In this document: in pieces, positions 14,946 to 27,709 of the stretch
Position numbering within the stretch: position 1 is the first letter of the stretch
How the letters are laid out: the number at the start of each line of letters is the position of its first letter
From: Bacillota bacterium
Lineage (GTDB): Bacteria > Bacillota > Peptococcia > Peptococcales > Peptococcaceae
Assembly (NCBI GenBank): GCA_023443145.1
Contig: JAEZVS010000167.1
Coordinates: 1 to 28,997 of the forward strand
Direction: 5' to 3'
Length of the DNA: 28,997 bases
Position numbers and translations under genes: made by a program
The notes under the pieces: model-generated
The model's input: only the letters and a program-made list of their open reading frames with translations
The model's database searches: none
Told to the model about the DNA's origin: nothing

Positions 14946-16598
14946 ATGACAGCAAACACCAATTATCCCGACAACATTACCGCTTTATACGCCCGCCTGT
15001 CCCAAGAGGATGCGCTGGACGGCGAGAGTAACAGCATAGCCAATCAAAAGAAAATCCTTTTGAAGTACGCAACCGACAACGGTTTTCCTAATCCAAAGTT
15101 CTTCATTGACGATGGTGTGTCCGGGGTAACATTTGACCGTCCGGGCTGGAATGAAATGATCCGGCTGGCCGAGGCGGGAAAGGTCAGAACCGTCATTGTC
15201 AAGGATATGTCCCGCATGGGCCGGGACTATCTGAAAGTGAGCTACTATACCGAGAGCTTCTTTGCTGAACGCGATATTCGGTATATCGCCATCAATGACG
15301 GCGTGGACAGCGACAAGGGGGACAACGATTTCACCCCTTTTCGTAATCTGTTTAACGACTTCTACGCCCGCGATACCAGCAAGAAAATCCGGGCCGTTAT
15401 GCGGGCCAAAGGAAATGCTGGAGAACACCTCTGCACCAATCCGCCCTACGGGTACATGAAAGACCCGGCAAATAAAAAGAAATGGATTGTGGACGAGGAA
15501 GCCGCTGAAATCGTCAAGCGGATTTTCGATCTGTGCATTGCAGGGAAAGGCCCCATGCAGATTGCCAAGCTGCTGACCTCTGAACACGTCCTGACGGTCA
15601 AGGCTCACTACGCCCAGCGGGACGGAAAGCCGCTGCCGGAGAAGCCGTACCAATGGAGTCCAAAGTCTGTCGCGGGGATATTGGAGCGGCCAGAGTACAC
15701 CGGCTGTATGGTCAATTTCAAGACCTATTCCAAATCCCACAAGCTGAAAAAGCGGCTGCATAACACCCCAGAGAATCAGCGGATTTTTCCCAATACCCAG
15801 CCCGCCATCATCGATGAACAGGTCTTTGCACGGGTGCAGGAGTTGCGGGAGAACAAGCGCCGTCCGGCCAAGCAAGCCGAACGGCAAGGGTTGTTTTCTG
15901 GCCTGTTGTACTGCGCCGACTGTGGAAGCAAACTGTATTTCGCTACAGGTAAAAACATGACACCGTAGCAAGACTGCTATCGTTGTTCCCGGTATAAGAG
16001 TAATACGGGTGATTGTACCATGCACTTTATCCGGGAAGAAACGCTGAAACTGTTCGTTTTGCAGCGGATTTTCGATGTGACGGCATTGTTCTTTGACGAT
16101 GCCATGGCATTTGAGGAAGCCGCGAGAAAGCAGCATTTTCAAGAAGCGGAGAAAGATGCCAAGAAGCGCAGGCGTGAAATCGCCCATGCGGAAAAGCGCA
16201 TTGCTGAACTTGACCGGATTTTCAAGCACATCTATGAGGATAACATCAGCGGCACAATCAGCCATGAACGGTTCTTGAAACTCTCCGCCGACTATGAAGC
16301 GGAGCAAAAAGAACTGACGGAGCAGGTCAAGGTATGGCGGGAAGCGGTAGAAATCTTCGAGCAGGATCAAGCCGATTTTGCGAGCTTTGCAGCTATTGTG
16401 CGGAAGTATGTGGGTATCCGGGAACTGACACCCACCATCGTCAATGAGTTTGTAAAGAAGATAATCGTCCATGCGCCGGACAAGTCCAGCGGCCACCGCA
16501 GGCAGAAAATCGAACTGGTCTGGAACTTTATTGGAGAAGTCAACCTGCCGGGCGACGATCAGACCGTGGAACGCCAAAGAAAAGGCAGGACGGCATGA
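14946..16598 (+). pseudogene. Large serine recombinase (TnpX-like) with in-frame amber stop
   Basis: ATG 14946 has GGAGGAA upstream. The N-terminal resolvase domain has the catalytic serine S19 in LYARLSQEDALDGESNS, then GVSGVTFDRPGWNEM, KDMSRMGRDYLKV and NDFTPFRNLFNDFYARDTSKK. The recombinase domain (KGNAGEHLCTNPPYGY..., WSPKSVAGILERPEYTG) and a zinc ribbon beginning CADCGSKLYF follow. A TAG at 15966-15968 stops the protein after 340 aa, in the middle of the zinc ribbon. The same frame then continues without a break through QDCYRCSRYKSNTGDC, a coiled coil (FQEAEKDAKKRRREIAHAEK) and a normal C-terminus at 16598, 550 residues in all. One base change from GAG (Glu) would explain it. The truncated form keeps catalysis but lacks the coiled coil needed for directional synapsis in this family, so mobility is probably lost unless the stop is suppressed. 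Confidence 0.9.
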
Positions 16599-16620
16599 CC
16601 TTTCAGCCATGCCGTCCTGC
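16585..16620. terminator. Hairpin at the end of the recombinase gene
   Basis: GCAGGACGGCATG pairs perfectly with CATGCCGTCCTGC around about ten bases. It overlaps the last codons of the recombinase and has no T-run on the plus strand. It may end transcription in both directions near the right end of the element. Confidence 0.6.
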
Positions 16621-16631
16621 GACAATTAAAT

Positions 16632-16642
16632 TACTTCCTTAT
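16632..16642 (-). repeat. Right terminal inverted repeat of the element
   Basis: TACTTCCTTAT, the reverse complement of 5270-5280. A GA dinucleotide (16644-16645) follows after one base. Confidence 0.75.
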
Positions 16643-16657
16643 GGAGGCGCGCCTTTT

Positions 16658-16674
16658 CCTGCGGCGCTCTTTTT
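16658..16674. terminator. Right half of the split terminator
   Basis: CCTGCGGCGCTCTTTTT, the perfect complement of the left half at 5237-5253. It once would have ended the minus-strand dCMP deaminase transcript together with that half. Confidence 0.8.
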
Positions 16675-16699
16675 GTAGCCTCAAGGATATCTTAAAGCA

Positions 16700-17194
16700 T
16701 CAATTGTTGGCATCCGGGCAATAGGGGCGGGTGCATTTTTTTTTGTCGTCATATTGTTCCAGGGGCACCCCGGCTTCATCAAAAAGAGAAAGGGCATACG
16801 AGTCGGGATAAGCGCCGGTGAATACAATGCGTTTCACGCCGCCGGCAATCAGCATTTTGGCACAAAGGGTACAGGGGGAGTGGGTGCAGTAGAGGGTGGC
16901 GCCGTCAATGGAGACACCCATGATTGCTGCTTGGATAATGGCGTTTTGCTCCGCATGCAGGGCGCGGCAATATTCATGACCGGCGCCTGAAGGAAAGCCC
17001 ATCTTCATACGCAGACAGCCGCCCAAATCGCCACAGTGAGCCATGCCTGCCGGTGCGCCGTTGTAGCCTGTGGTGATGATGCGGCGATCTTTGACTAAAA
17101 TGGCGCCCACTTGCCGACGCAGGCAAGAGGAGCGGCTGGCTACGATGTGGGTAATCTCCATAAAATAGGTGTCCCAGTCCGGACGATTGAGCAT
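16700..17194 (-). CDS. comEB: dCMP deaminase
   Basis: A 164-aa zinc deaminase converting dCMP to dUMP for thymidylate synthesis. The zinc motif is HAEQNA (H80, E82) and SPCTLC (C108, C111), with CLRRQVGAILV, TTGYNGAPAG, the HC/GC cysteine pair and GHEYCRALH around the allosteric/second-metal region, all typical of the ComEB/DCTD family. ATG 17194 is chosen because AAGGAGG lies five bases upstream; a longer frame to 17257 has no ribosome site and overlaps the promoter region. It converges on the CoA-transferase genes from the other side of the mobile element, and its terminator is the split stem at 16658. Confidence 0.92.
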   Translation of the reverse strand: MLNRPDWDTYFMEITHIVASRSSCLRRQVGAILVKDRRIITTGYNGAPAGMAHCGDLGGCLRMKMGFPSGAGHEYCRALHAEQNAIIQAAIMGVSIDGATLYCTHSPCTLCAKMLIAGGVKRIVFTGAYPDSYALSLFDEAGVPLEQYDDKKKCTRPYCPDANN

Positions 17195-17245
17195 GGCGGC
17201 CTCCTTAGCGATACGGGAATAGTTGGTTTCGTATTTTCGCTTGTT

Positions 17246-17251
17246 ATTATA
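17246..17251 (-). promoter_or_regulatory. Extended -10 promoter of the dCMP deaminase gene
   Basis: On the minus strand TGC directly precedes TATAAT. A weak -35 (TGAACC) lies 16 bases upstream. It is about 50 bases before the start codon. Confidence 0.6.
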
Positions 17252-17344
17252 GCACAAAAATAGGTAGGGTTCACCACTCGCCTTCAGCTACTGACTTGAC
17301 CGCAAGTTTTTTGCCCATCCCTCGATTGGAAAACGTGCAACGAC

Positions 17345-17373
17345 TTGTGACCGTAAAGGTTGTGCCGTATAAT
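17345..17373 (+). promoter_or_regulatory. Promoter of the mazG-like/wecB operon
   Basis: TTGTGA (17345-17350), 17 bases, TATAAT (17368-17373), ending 31 bases before the MazG-like start. Confidence 0.72.
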
Positions 17374-17404
17374 AGAGATAGCAATGCGGAAAGCAGGTGA
17401 ATGC

Positions 17405-17727
17405 ATGGATCAAAAAGTGATTGCCTTACCCAGGCTCAATGGCTTGCAGCCGTCTTTGGAATCGACGGCACTTAAATTGATGGAAGAAACTGGTGAGTTG
17501 GCACAGGCCATCGGTAAATATCGAGGACTCTCCGGAGAAACGCAGGTGCGTTCAACAGAAGAAATCAAACAAAATTTGGCGGAAGAGCTTTTAGATGTGG
17601 CGCAAACGGCGGTGTCGATGATGTATGTTTTGGAGAATGATTTTCAAGTGGATATTGATGCAGCGTTGAAAAATCATATGGCTAAATTGAAAGCCAAAGG
17701 CTATCTCACCGATGAGGAGGGATTTCG

Positions 17728-17731
<4 letters not shown>
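17405..17731 (+). CDS. MazG-like nucleotide pyrophosphohydrolase
   Basis: A 108-aa all-helical protein with the MazG-type metal-binding pattern EETGELAQAIGKYRG (E-E-x-x-E) and, 33 residues on, EELLDVAQT (E-x-x-D). Such enzymes cleave (d)NTPs to the monophosphate and pyrophosphate, often as house-cleaning of abnormal nucleotides; the exact substrate is unknown. ATG 17405 has only a modest ribosome site (GCAGGTG). Its TGA overlaps the TTG start of the epimerase gene, so the two are coupled. Confidence 0.82.
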
Positions 17732-18870
<1,139 letters not shown>

Positions 18871-18882
18871 TGTTCAGAATTC

Positions 18883-18911
18883 TTGAACCGTTTTCAATGC
18901 TCTGATATAAT
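18883..18911 (+). promoter_or_regulatory. Promoter of the ATP synthase operon
   Basis: TTGAAC (18883-18888), 17 bases, TATAAT (18906-18911), 30 bases before the first gene of the operon. A 5-bp dyad GTTCA..TGAAC (18872-18888) overlaps the -35. Confidence 0.8.
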
Positions 18912-18941
18912 AAGCGAATAAACCAAGTGGGAGTGTGACAT

Positions 18942-19208
18942 ATGAGCACAGGCGGCTGGAAACAAAAAATGCCCAAGCGGCCCGGAACGGATCGTGCTTG
19001 GGTGAAAGCGGCCAACTTGGCGCTTTCATTTGGTGTCACTTTAGGGATATCACTCTATATCACCTATCAACTGGGACATTGGCTGGATCAGCGTTTGGGA
19101 ACCGGCTATCTGATTACGTTCTTTTTTGTTTTAGTGGGTGTGGCATCCAGCTTTCGGGTGCTCATTCGGGAACTGGATCATTTGAATGATGCTCAAGAAA
19201 AGAGATGA
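18942..19208 (+). CDS. AtpZ/AtpI-type small membrane protein of the ATP synthase operon
   Basis: An 88-aa protein with two membrane helices (about 25-45 and 58-78) and the family's typical G-HWLDQRLGTG loop between them. Proteins of this AtpZ (ATPase_gene1) family precede atpB in many bacterial operons and are thought to help ion supply or assembly of the c-ring. GGGAGTG lies before ATG 18942. It is the first gene after the operon promoter. Confidence 0.82.
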   Translation: MSTGGWKQKMPKRPGTDRAWVKAANLALSFGVTLGISLYITYQLGHWLDQRLGTGYLITFFFVLVGVASSFRVLIRELDHLNDAQEKR

Positions 19209-19211
19209 TTC

Positions 19212-19472
19212 ATGGAACCGTGGCAAATGATAATGTTGGGATTAATTGTTGGTGCGTGCGGAGCCGCCGTGAAGGCGGTGCTTATGCAATGTTTTTTTCT
19301 GAAAGGGAAAAAAAGCCTTAGCATACTGGCGTTTTCCGCAAGGTTGGTGATTGATGTGGGGGTGCTTTTCGCTCTTCATCATATGACGGCAGCCTTGATT
19401 GCAGCAGCCATTGGGCTGTGCTTGGATCAAATCTATTTCGTCGCAAGCGCACAGCGGCAGAAAGGAGGATGA
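19212..19472 (+). CDS. AtpI-like membrane protein (ATP synthase subunit I)
   Basis: An 86-aa hydrophobic protein with three to four predicted short membrane segments (MLGLIVGACGAAVKAVLM, ILAFSARLVIDVGVLFAL, AALIAAAIGLCLDQIY). Similarity to a named family is weaker than for the preceding gene; its place and topology suggest the AtpI/subunit I group, which helps c-ring assembly. It lies between atpZ-like and atpB with three-base gaps. Confidence 0.62.
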   Translation: MEPWQMIMLGLIVGACGAAVKAVLMQCFFLKGKKSLSILAFSARLVIDVGVLFALHHMTAALIAAAIGLCLDQIYFVASAQRQKGG

Positions 19473-19475
19473 GAG

Positions 19476-20171
19476 ATGTTCCTAGAAGTGGCTTATGCAG
19501 AAGAAATGGGAGCTCCGCAAGTTGTTGTGGAGAAAGGAAATTGGTTTATCTCCAGTGATATGATCACTATGTGGATCATTATCTTGGTGCTCACAGTCGT
19601 CTGTGCGCTGGGCACCCGCCATATGAAAAAAAGCCCTACCGGGCTTCAAAATGTGCTGGAAACAGCTGTTGAATTGCTTTTCGGCATGGTGAGCGACATC
19701 ATGGGAGAAAAGCGGGCGCGGCGCTACGGCACTTTTTTGATGACTTTTTTCATTTATATTTTGTGTGCCAATTATATTGGCCTATTGCCGATGTCCGGTA
19801 TGCACATTCCGGGTTATCAGGCGCCTACCGCCAATTTATCGGTAACCGTTGGATTGGCCATCATCGTGTTGACGGCATACTTTGTTATCGGTTTTAAAGA
19901 TGGTGGGAAAAAATTTGTCCGCCATTATTTCGGCCCCATGTTGCCGCTCAACTTACTGGAAACAGTAACGAGGCCTTTATCCCTCTCCATTCGTCTTTAC
20001 GGGAATATTTTCGGTGAAGAAATGGTGGTGGCGGTGCTCTTCGGTTTGTTGCCTTTCTTCTTGCCGGTGCCGATGTATGCACTTTCCATTCTTTTCGGCG
20101 CCATCCAGGCTTATGTGTTCACGCTTCTGGCTTGTATTTATCTTGAAGAAGCATCCGGCGGCGGCCATTAA
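19476..20171 (+). CDS. atpB: ATP synthase F0 subunit a
   Basis: A 231-aa membrane subunit forming the ion half-channels against the c-ring. The essential arginine is R173 in LSLSIRLYGNIFGEE; the flanking PLNLLETVTRPLSL and the last helix AIQAYVFTLLACIYLEEA are also conserved. About five membrane helices follow an N-terminal extracellular segment with Ser/Asp. The ribosome site AAAGGAGG is the end of the upstream gene. Confidence 0.97.
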   Translation: MFLEVAYAEEMGAPQVVVEKGNWFISSDMITMWIIILVLTVVCALGTRHMKKSPTGLQNVLETAVELLFGMVSDIMGEKRARRYGTFLMTFFIYILCANYIGLLPMSGMHIPGYQAPTANLSVTVGLAIIVLTAYFVIGFKDGGKKFVRHYFGPMLPLNLLETVTRPLSLSIRLYGNIFGEEMVVAVLFGLLPFFLPVPMYALSILFGAIQAYVFTLLACIYLEEASGGGH

Positions 20172-20474
<303 letters not shown>

Positions 20475-20545
20475 TACCTCCCAATCGCATGATGGACATG
20501 CGGCATGTCCCAAATTGTCGCAGATTTGCGAAAGGAGGCATTTTT

Positions 20546-21027
20546 GTGACCATAAGCTTACCTCAGGTTTTGGCCGCGATGGTGAACTTTTTTGTGCTTT
20601 TGGCTTTATTGCGCATCTTTTTGTATAAGCCGGTGTTCAATATGCTCGACGAGCGCAAAAATGAAATTAACCAGAATATGACTGCTGCCGAAAACGCTCG
20701 CAGTGACGCAGAACAACTGCGCGCAGAGTATGAGTCAAGCCTAAAAGAGGCCAATATCAAGGCGCAGCAAATCATCAAAGATGCCCAAGCCCTTGGTGAT
20801 CAAACACGGGAAGACATCATCCAAAAAGCTAAAGATGAAGCGGCACGTGCCGGTCAGAAGGCGTTGGAAGAAATTGCCCGTGAAAAACAGCAGGCCTTGA
20901 TTGATTTGCGTCACGAGGTTGTGAATCTCACCATCGACGCGGCTGAAAAAGTGGTGGGCCGTGAAGTGACGGAGGCCGATCACGAAAAAATGGTGAATGA
21001 GTTCATCACAGAAGCGGGAGATGCGAA

Positions 21028-21031
<4 letters not shown>
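20546..21031 (+). CDS. atpF: ATP synthase F0 subunit b
   Basis: A 161-aa protein: one N-terminal membrane helix (VLAAMVNFFVLLALLRIFL), then a long charged coiled-coil stalk (ERKNEINQNMTAAENARSDA...). It is the peripheral stator linking subunit a to the F1 head. GTG 20546 is chosen because AAAGGAGG lies eight bases upstream and the membrane helix then follows at once; the frame extends to 20489 without a ribosome site. Its stop overlaps atpH in ATGA. Confidence 0.95.
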
Positions 21032-23105
<2,074 letters not shown>

Positions 23106-23121
23106 AAGGGAGGCGTCTTAA

Positions 23122-25444
<2,323 letters not shown>

Positions 25445-25454
25445 GGAGGACGCC

Positions 25455-25871
25455 ATGGCTCAGAAACAGATCAGGCTGGAGGTTTTAACACCGGATAGAC
25501 AGGTGCTTTCAACCAACTGCGACTTTGTCGTGGTGCGTTCCACCTCCGGTGAAATGGGCTTTATGGCTGATCACGCGCCGTTGGTGGCGGCATTGCCGCC
25601 CCAAGTGGTGCGCTATCAATCAGGCACAGAAGAAAGCGCACTCTTTGTTTCTGGCGGTTTTGTTGAAGTAGACAACAATGTTGTGAGCATCATTACCCCT
25701 GCGGCCGAATTGGCTTCAGATATCGACTTTGAACGAGCTGAGCAAGCCAAAGAGCGTGCTCAGGCTCGTCTGAAACAAAGAGATAATGTGGATATTACCA
25801 GAGCACAAGCGGCGTTAGCTAGAGCTAATGCGCGTCTGTCTTTGCGTCAAATTCACGCCAAAAGTCACTAG
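25455..25871 (+). CDS. atpC: ATP synthase F1 subunit epsilon
   Basis: A 138-aa protein: N-terminal beta-sandwich (LEVLTPDRQVLS..FMADHAPLVAAL) and two C-terminal helices (FERAEQAKERAQARL, ITRAQAALARANARL) that can inhibit ATP hydrolysis. It is the last gene of the operon, followed by the terminator at 25878. Confidence 0.96.
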   Translation: MAQKQIRLEVLTPDRQVLSTNCDFVVVRSTSGEMGFMADHAPLVAALPPQVVRYQSGTEESALFVSGGFVEVDNNVVSIITPAAELASDIDFERAEQAKERAQARLKQRDNVDITRAQAALARANARLSLRQIHAKSH

Positions 25872-25877
25872 TTGCTG

Positions 25878-25930
25878 AGATCCCCGATTGATTTGGACAC
25901 GCCAAAGCGCGGGGATCTTATTTTATTGCC
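25878..25930 (+). terminator. Terminator of the ATP synthase operon
   Basis: AGATCCCCG pairs with CGGGGATCT, with an inner TTTGG/CCAAA stem, followed by TATTTTATT. It begins seven bases after the atpC stop. Confidence 0.85.
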
Positions 25931-26258
25931 CTCAAGGATAAGGGGCGGAGGCGTCAAATTTCAACTTGTGAATTTTGTTGCAAGAAATCATTTTCAGATT
26001 ATTTCGGCTGTGTTTTTGTTAAATCATTAATGACAACGATTGTATATATCTTCTCTATCGATTGAATTGATAGAACATTTAGAAGTTAGAATTTTTTTGT
26101 GATATATAGGCGAATACCGATCGACCAAACAAACACGACGTGTCATGAGATAACTAAATAAACCAATAAGAAAAAGAAAAACACCAATCAAATTCGCTTC
26201 AAATTTTGTTTAAAAATCCAAATAACCATAAATAAAGTTGATAAAAGTGTGCTTTTCA
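25931..26258. other. AT-rich gene-free stretch between atp and nuo operons
   Basis: No coding sequence is seen on either strand. It contains a dyad-like block CTTGTGAATTTTGTTGCAAG (25965-25984) and TTGTTAAATCATTAA near 26017, both partly like the Rex redox-repressor operator. Composition is much more AT-rich than the flanking genes. Confidence 0.5.
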
Positions 26259-26287
26259 TTTAACTTTTAGCAGATTCATAGTATAAT
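26259..26287 (+). promoter_or_regulatory. Promoter of the nuo operon
   Basis: TATAAT at 26282-26287 with a weak -35 TTTAAC (26259-26264) 17 bases upstream. The 5' leader would be about 70 bases. Confidence 0.6.
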
Positions 26288-26314
26288 AAAAGTGAACACA
26301 ATCTCTAATATCTC

Positions 26315-26333
26315 CCATTAATAAAATTAATGG
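26315..26333. repeat. Hairpin in the nuoA leader
   Basis: CCATTAAT, AAA, ATTAATGG: a perfect 8-bp stem 28 bases before nuoA. It could be an operator or an mRNA leader structure. Confidence 0.5.
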
Positions 26334-26361
26334 TTGGTAAATAAACAAATGGAGGAGGATA

Positions 26362-26724
26362 ATGGTGAACGACGGACTGTGGAGTGCAATTCTTTATTTG
26401 GTTCTTGCTGTTTTTTTGTGTGCGGCGGGTATTGGTGTGAGTTTGCTCATAAGCCCGCACTATTATGCCACCCGTGAACGCGACACAACCTTTGAATGCG
26501 GCGTTGATACGGAAGGCAGCGCCTGGGTGCAGTTTAAGGTCAGCTATTTCATGTATGCCTTGGTCTTTCTGCTCTTCGACATTGAGACAATTTTCTTTTT
26601 CCCACTGGCTTTGATTTTCCGCGACATTGGCCTGTTACCGGTTGTGTCTGCCACGGTATTTTTGGTCATTCTCTGCATTGGTCTCTGGTATGAATGGAAA
26701 GAGGGTGCGCTTGAATGGAAATGA
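26362..26724 (+). CDS. nuoA: NADH:quinone oxidoreductase subunit A
   Basis: A 120-aa complex I membrane subunit with three helices. It has the invariant loop [22 protein letters not shown] with the conserved cysteine, and the acidic [13 protein letters not shown] in the second helix. GGAGGAGG lies before ATG 26362. It overlaps nuoB by ten bases. It is the first gene of the visible nuo operon. Confidence 0.95.
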   Translation: MVNDGLWSAILYLVLAVFLCAAGIGVSLLISPHYYATRERDTTFECGVDTEGSAWVQFKVSYFMYALVFLLFDIETIFFFPLALIFRDIGLLPVVSATVFLVILCIGLWYEWKEGALEWK

Positions 26725-27275
26725 AATCTTCGGATGGTTGGTCGCCGTCTACACGTATTGAACCGGTGGAAGCCTTTCATCATTTAGACAAAAAAACCCT
26801 CGACGAATTAAACCGTAATGTCATTTTAACGACGGTGGATACGGTGGTGGACATGGGTCGAGCGCGTTCATTTTGGCCTTTGACCATGGGGCTGGCTTGT
26901 TGCGCCATAGAAATGATGGCTTGTGGCGGTGCCCGTTTTGACTTGGCGCGCTTCGGCTATGAGGTGTTTCGTCCGGCACCGCGGCATGCCGATCTTATGA
27001 TTGTGGCCGGTACCGTCACTAAAAAGATGGCACCGTTGGTGAAGCGTGTGTATGAGCAGATGCCTGAACCGAAATATGTTATTGCCATGGGCAACTGTGC
27101 TATTTCCGGTGGCCCTTTTGCAGGTAGCTATTCAGTGGCGCCGGGCTGCGACTGGTTCTTGCCGGTGGATGTGTATCTGCCGGGATGTCCGCCACGACCG
27201 GAGGCCTTGTTGGATGCCTGTTTAAAGCTGCGTGAGCGTGTGCTGAAGCCTGATATTGTAAAGGAGGCCCGATAA
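26715..27275 (+). CDS. nuoB: NADH:quinone oxidoreductase subunit B
   Basis: A 186-aa subunit that carries the terminal [4Fe-4S] cluster N2 next to the quinone site. All four ligands are present: the adjacent pair C62-C63 ([13 protein letters not shown]), C128 ([10 protein letters not shown]) and C158 ([11 protein letters not shown]). The core [20 protein letters not shown] is conserved. Its start lies inside nuoA. Confidence 0.97.
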   Translation: MEMKSSDGWSPSTRIEPVEAFHHLDKKTLDELNRNVILTTVDTVVDMGRARSFWPLTMGLACCAIEMMACGGARFDLARFGYEVFRPAPRHADLMIVAGTVTKKMAPLVKRVYEQMPEPKYVIAMGNCAISGGPFAGSYSVAPGCDWFLPVDVYLPGCPPRPEALLDACLKLRERVLKPDIVKEAR

Positions 27276-27276
27276 T

Positions 27277-27696
27277 ATGAGCCTTCAAGAACAAATTCCT
27301 GCGCTTATACCGGTTGATGATCCTCGTACGCCTACTTTTGAAGTGGCACGAGACGATCTCATCCAAACGTTGATGAGCCTTCGCGATGATCACGGTTATG
27401 ATCTGTTCTTAGATGAGACCGCTGTTGAATTTGAAGATGATTTGTGCGGAGTCTATCATCTGATGCGTCTTGAAAACTATGAGATGATTTGCCTCATGGT
27501 ACATATGCCCAAAGATGATCTGCGTTTGCCTTCAGCCTGTGTTGTATTTAATGCTGCAAATGAAATGGAACGTGAAGTATATGATCTCTTTGGCATCAAT
27601 TATGATGGACACCCGGATTTGAAACGCATTCTTTGCCCGGATGACTTTGAAGGCCATCCACTGCGCAAAGATTATGTGTCAAATACCAGAGATTGA
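27277..27696 (+). CDS. nuoC: NADH:quinone oxidoreductase subunit C
   Basis: A 139-aa peripheral-arm subunit. The C-terminal signature EREVYDLFGINYDGHPDLKRIL..FEGHPLRKDY is clear. It is a short form: separate from NuoD and without the extra C-terminal region of longer NuoC proteins. It is encoded one base after nuoB, with AAGGAGG in the nuoB end. Confidence 0.94.
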   Translation: MSLQEQIPALIPVDDPRTPTFEVARDDLIQTLMSLRDDHGYDLFLDETAVEFEDDLCGVYHLMRLENYEMICLMVHMPKDDLRLPSACVVFNAANEMEREVYDLFGINYDGHPDLKRILCPDDFEGHPLRKDYVSNTRD

Positions 27697-27709
27697 AAGG
27701 AGGGGCGGC

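Larger units (their letters stand above)
5262..16645. mobile_element. Serine-recombinase transposon-like element, about 11.4 kb, apparently decaying
   Basis: The boundaries rest on three facts: the 11-bp inverted repeat at 5270-5280 and 16632-16642; GA dinucleotides just outside these repeats at 5262-5263 and 16644-16645, which fits the GA crossover known for TnpX-type large serine recombinases; and the split terminator immediately beyond. Contents are a helicase, HTH protein, sigma-like factor, GntR regulator, zinc-ribbon protein, ABC transporter, two-component pair, TnpW-like protein and recombinase. No relaxase, type IV secretion gene or replication gene is seen, so it is not self-conjugative as it stands. 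The recombinase and three regulators carry inactivating lesions. The exact crossover bases are an inference. Confidence 0.82.

Noticed and set aside
14985..16625. Long 546-aa open frame on the minus strand, opposite the recombinase
   Set aside because: It is the antisense of a recognised recombinase, has no family likeness and no ribosome site; GC-rich codons opposite a real gene commonly leave such frames open.
5262..16645. Integrative conjugative element
   Set aside because: No relaxase, coupling protein or secretion genes are visible, so it is at most a non-conjugative or remnant element.
5236..16674. The 17-bp inverted stem as the element's own terminal repeats
   Set aside because: The stem with flanking poly-A and poly-T lies outside the better element repeats and makes a perfect terminator between convergent genes, so a split host terminator is more likely; not fully excluded.
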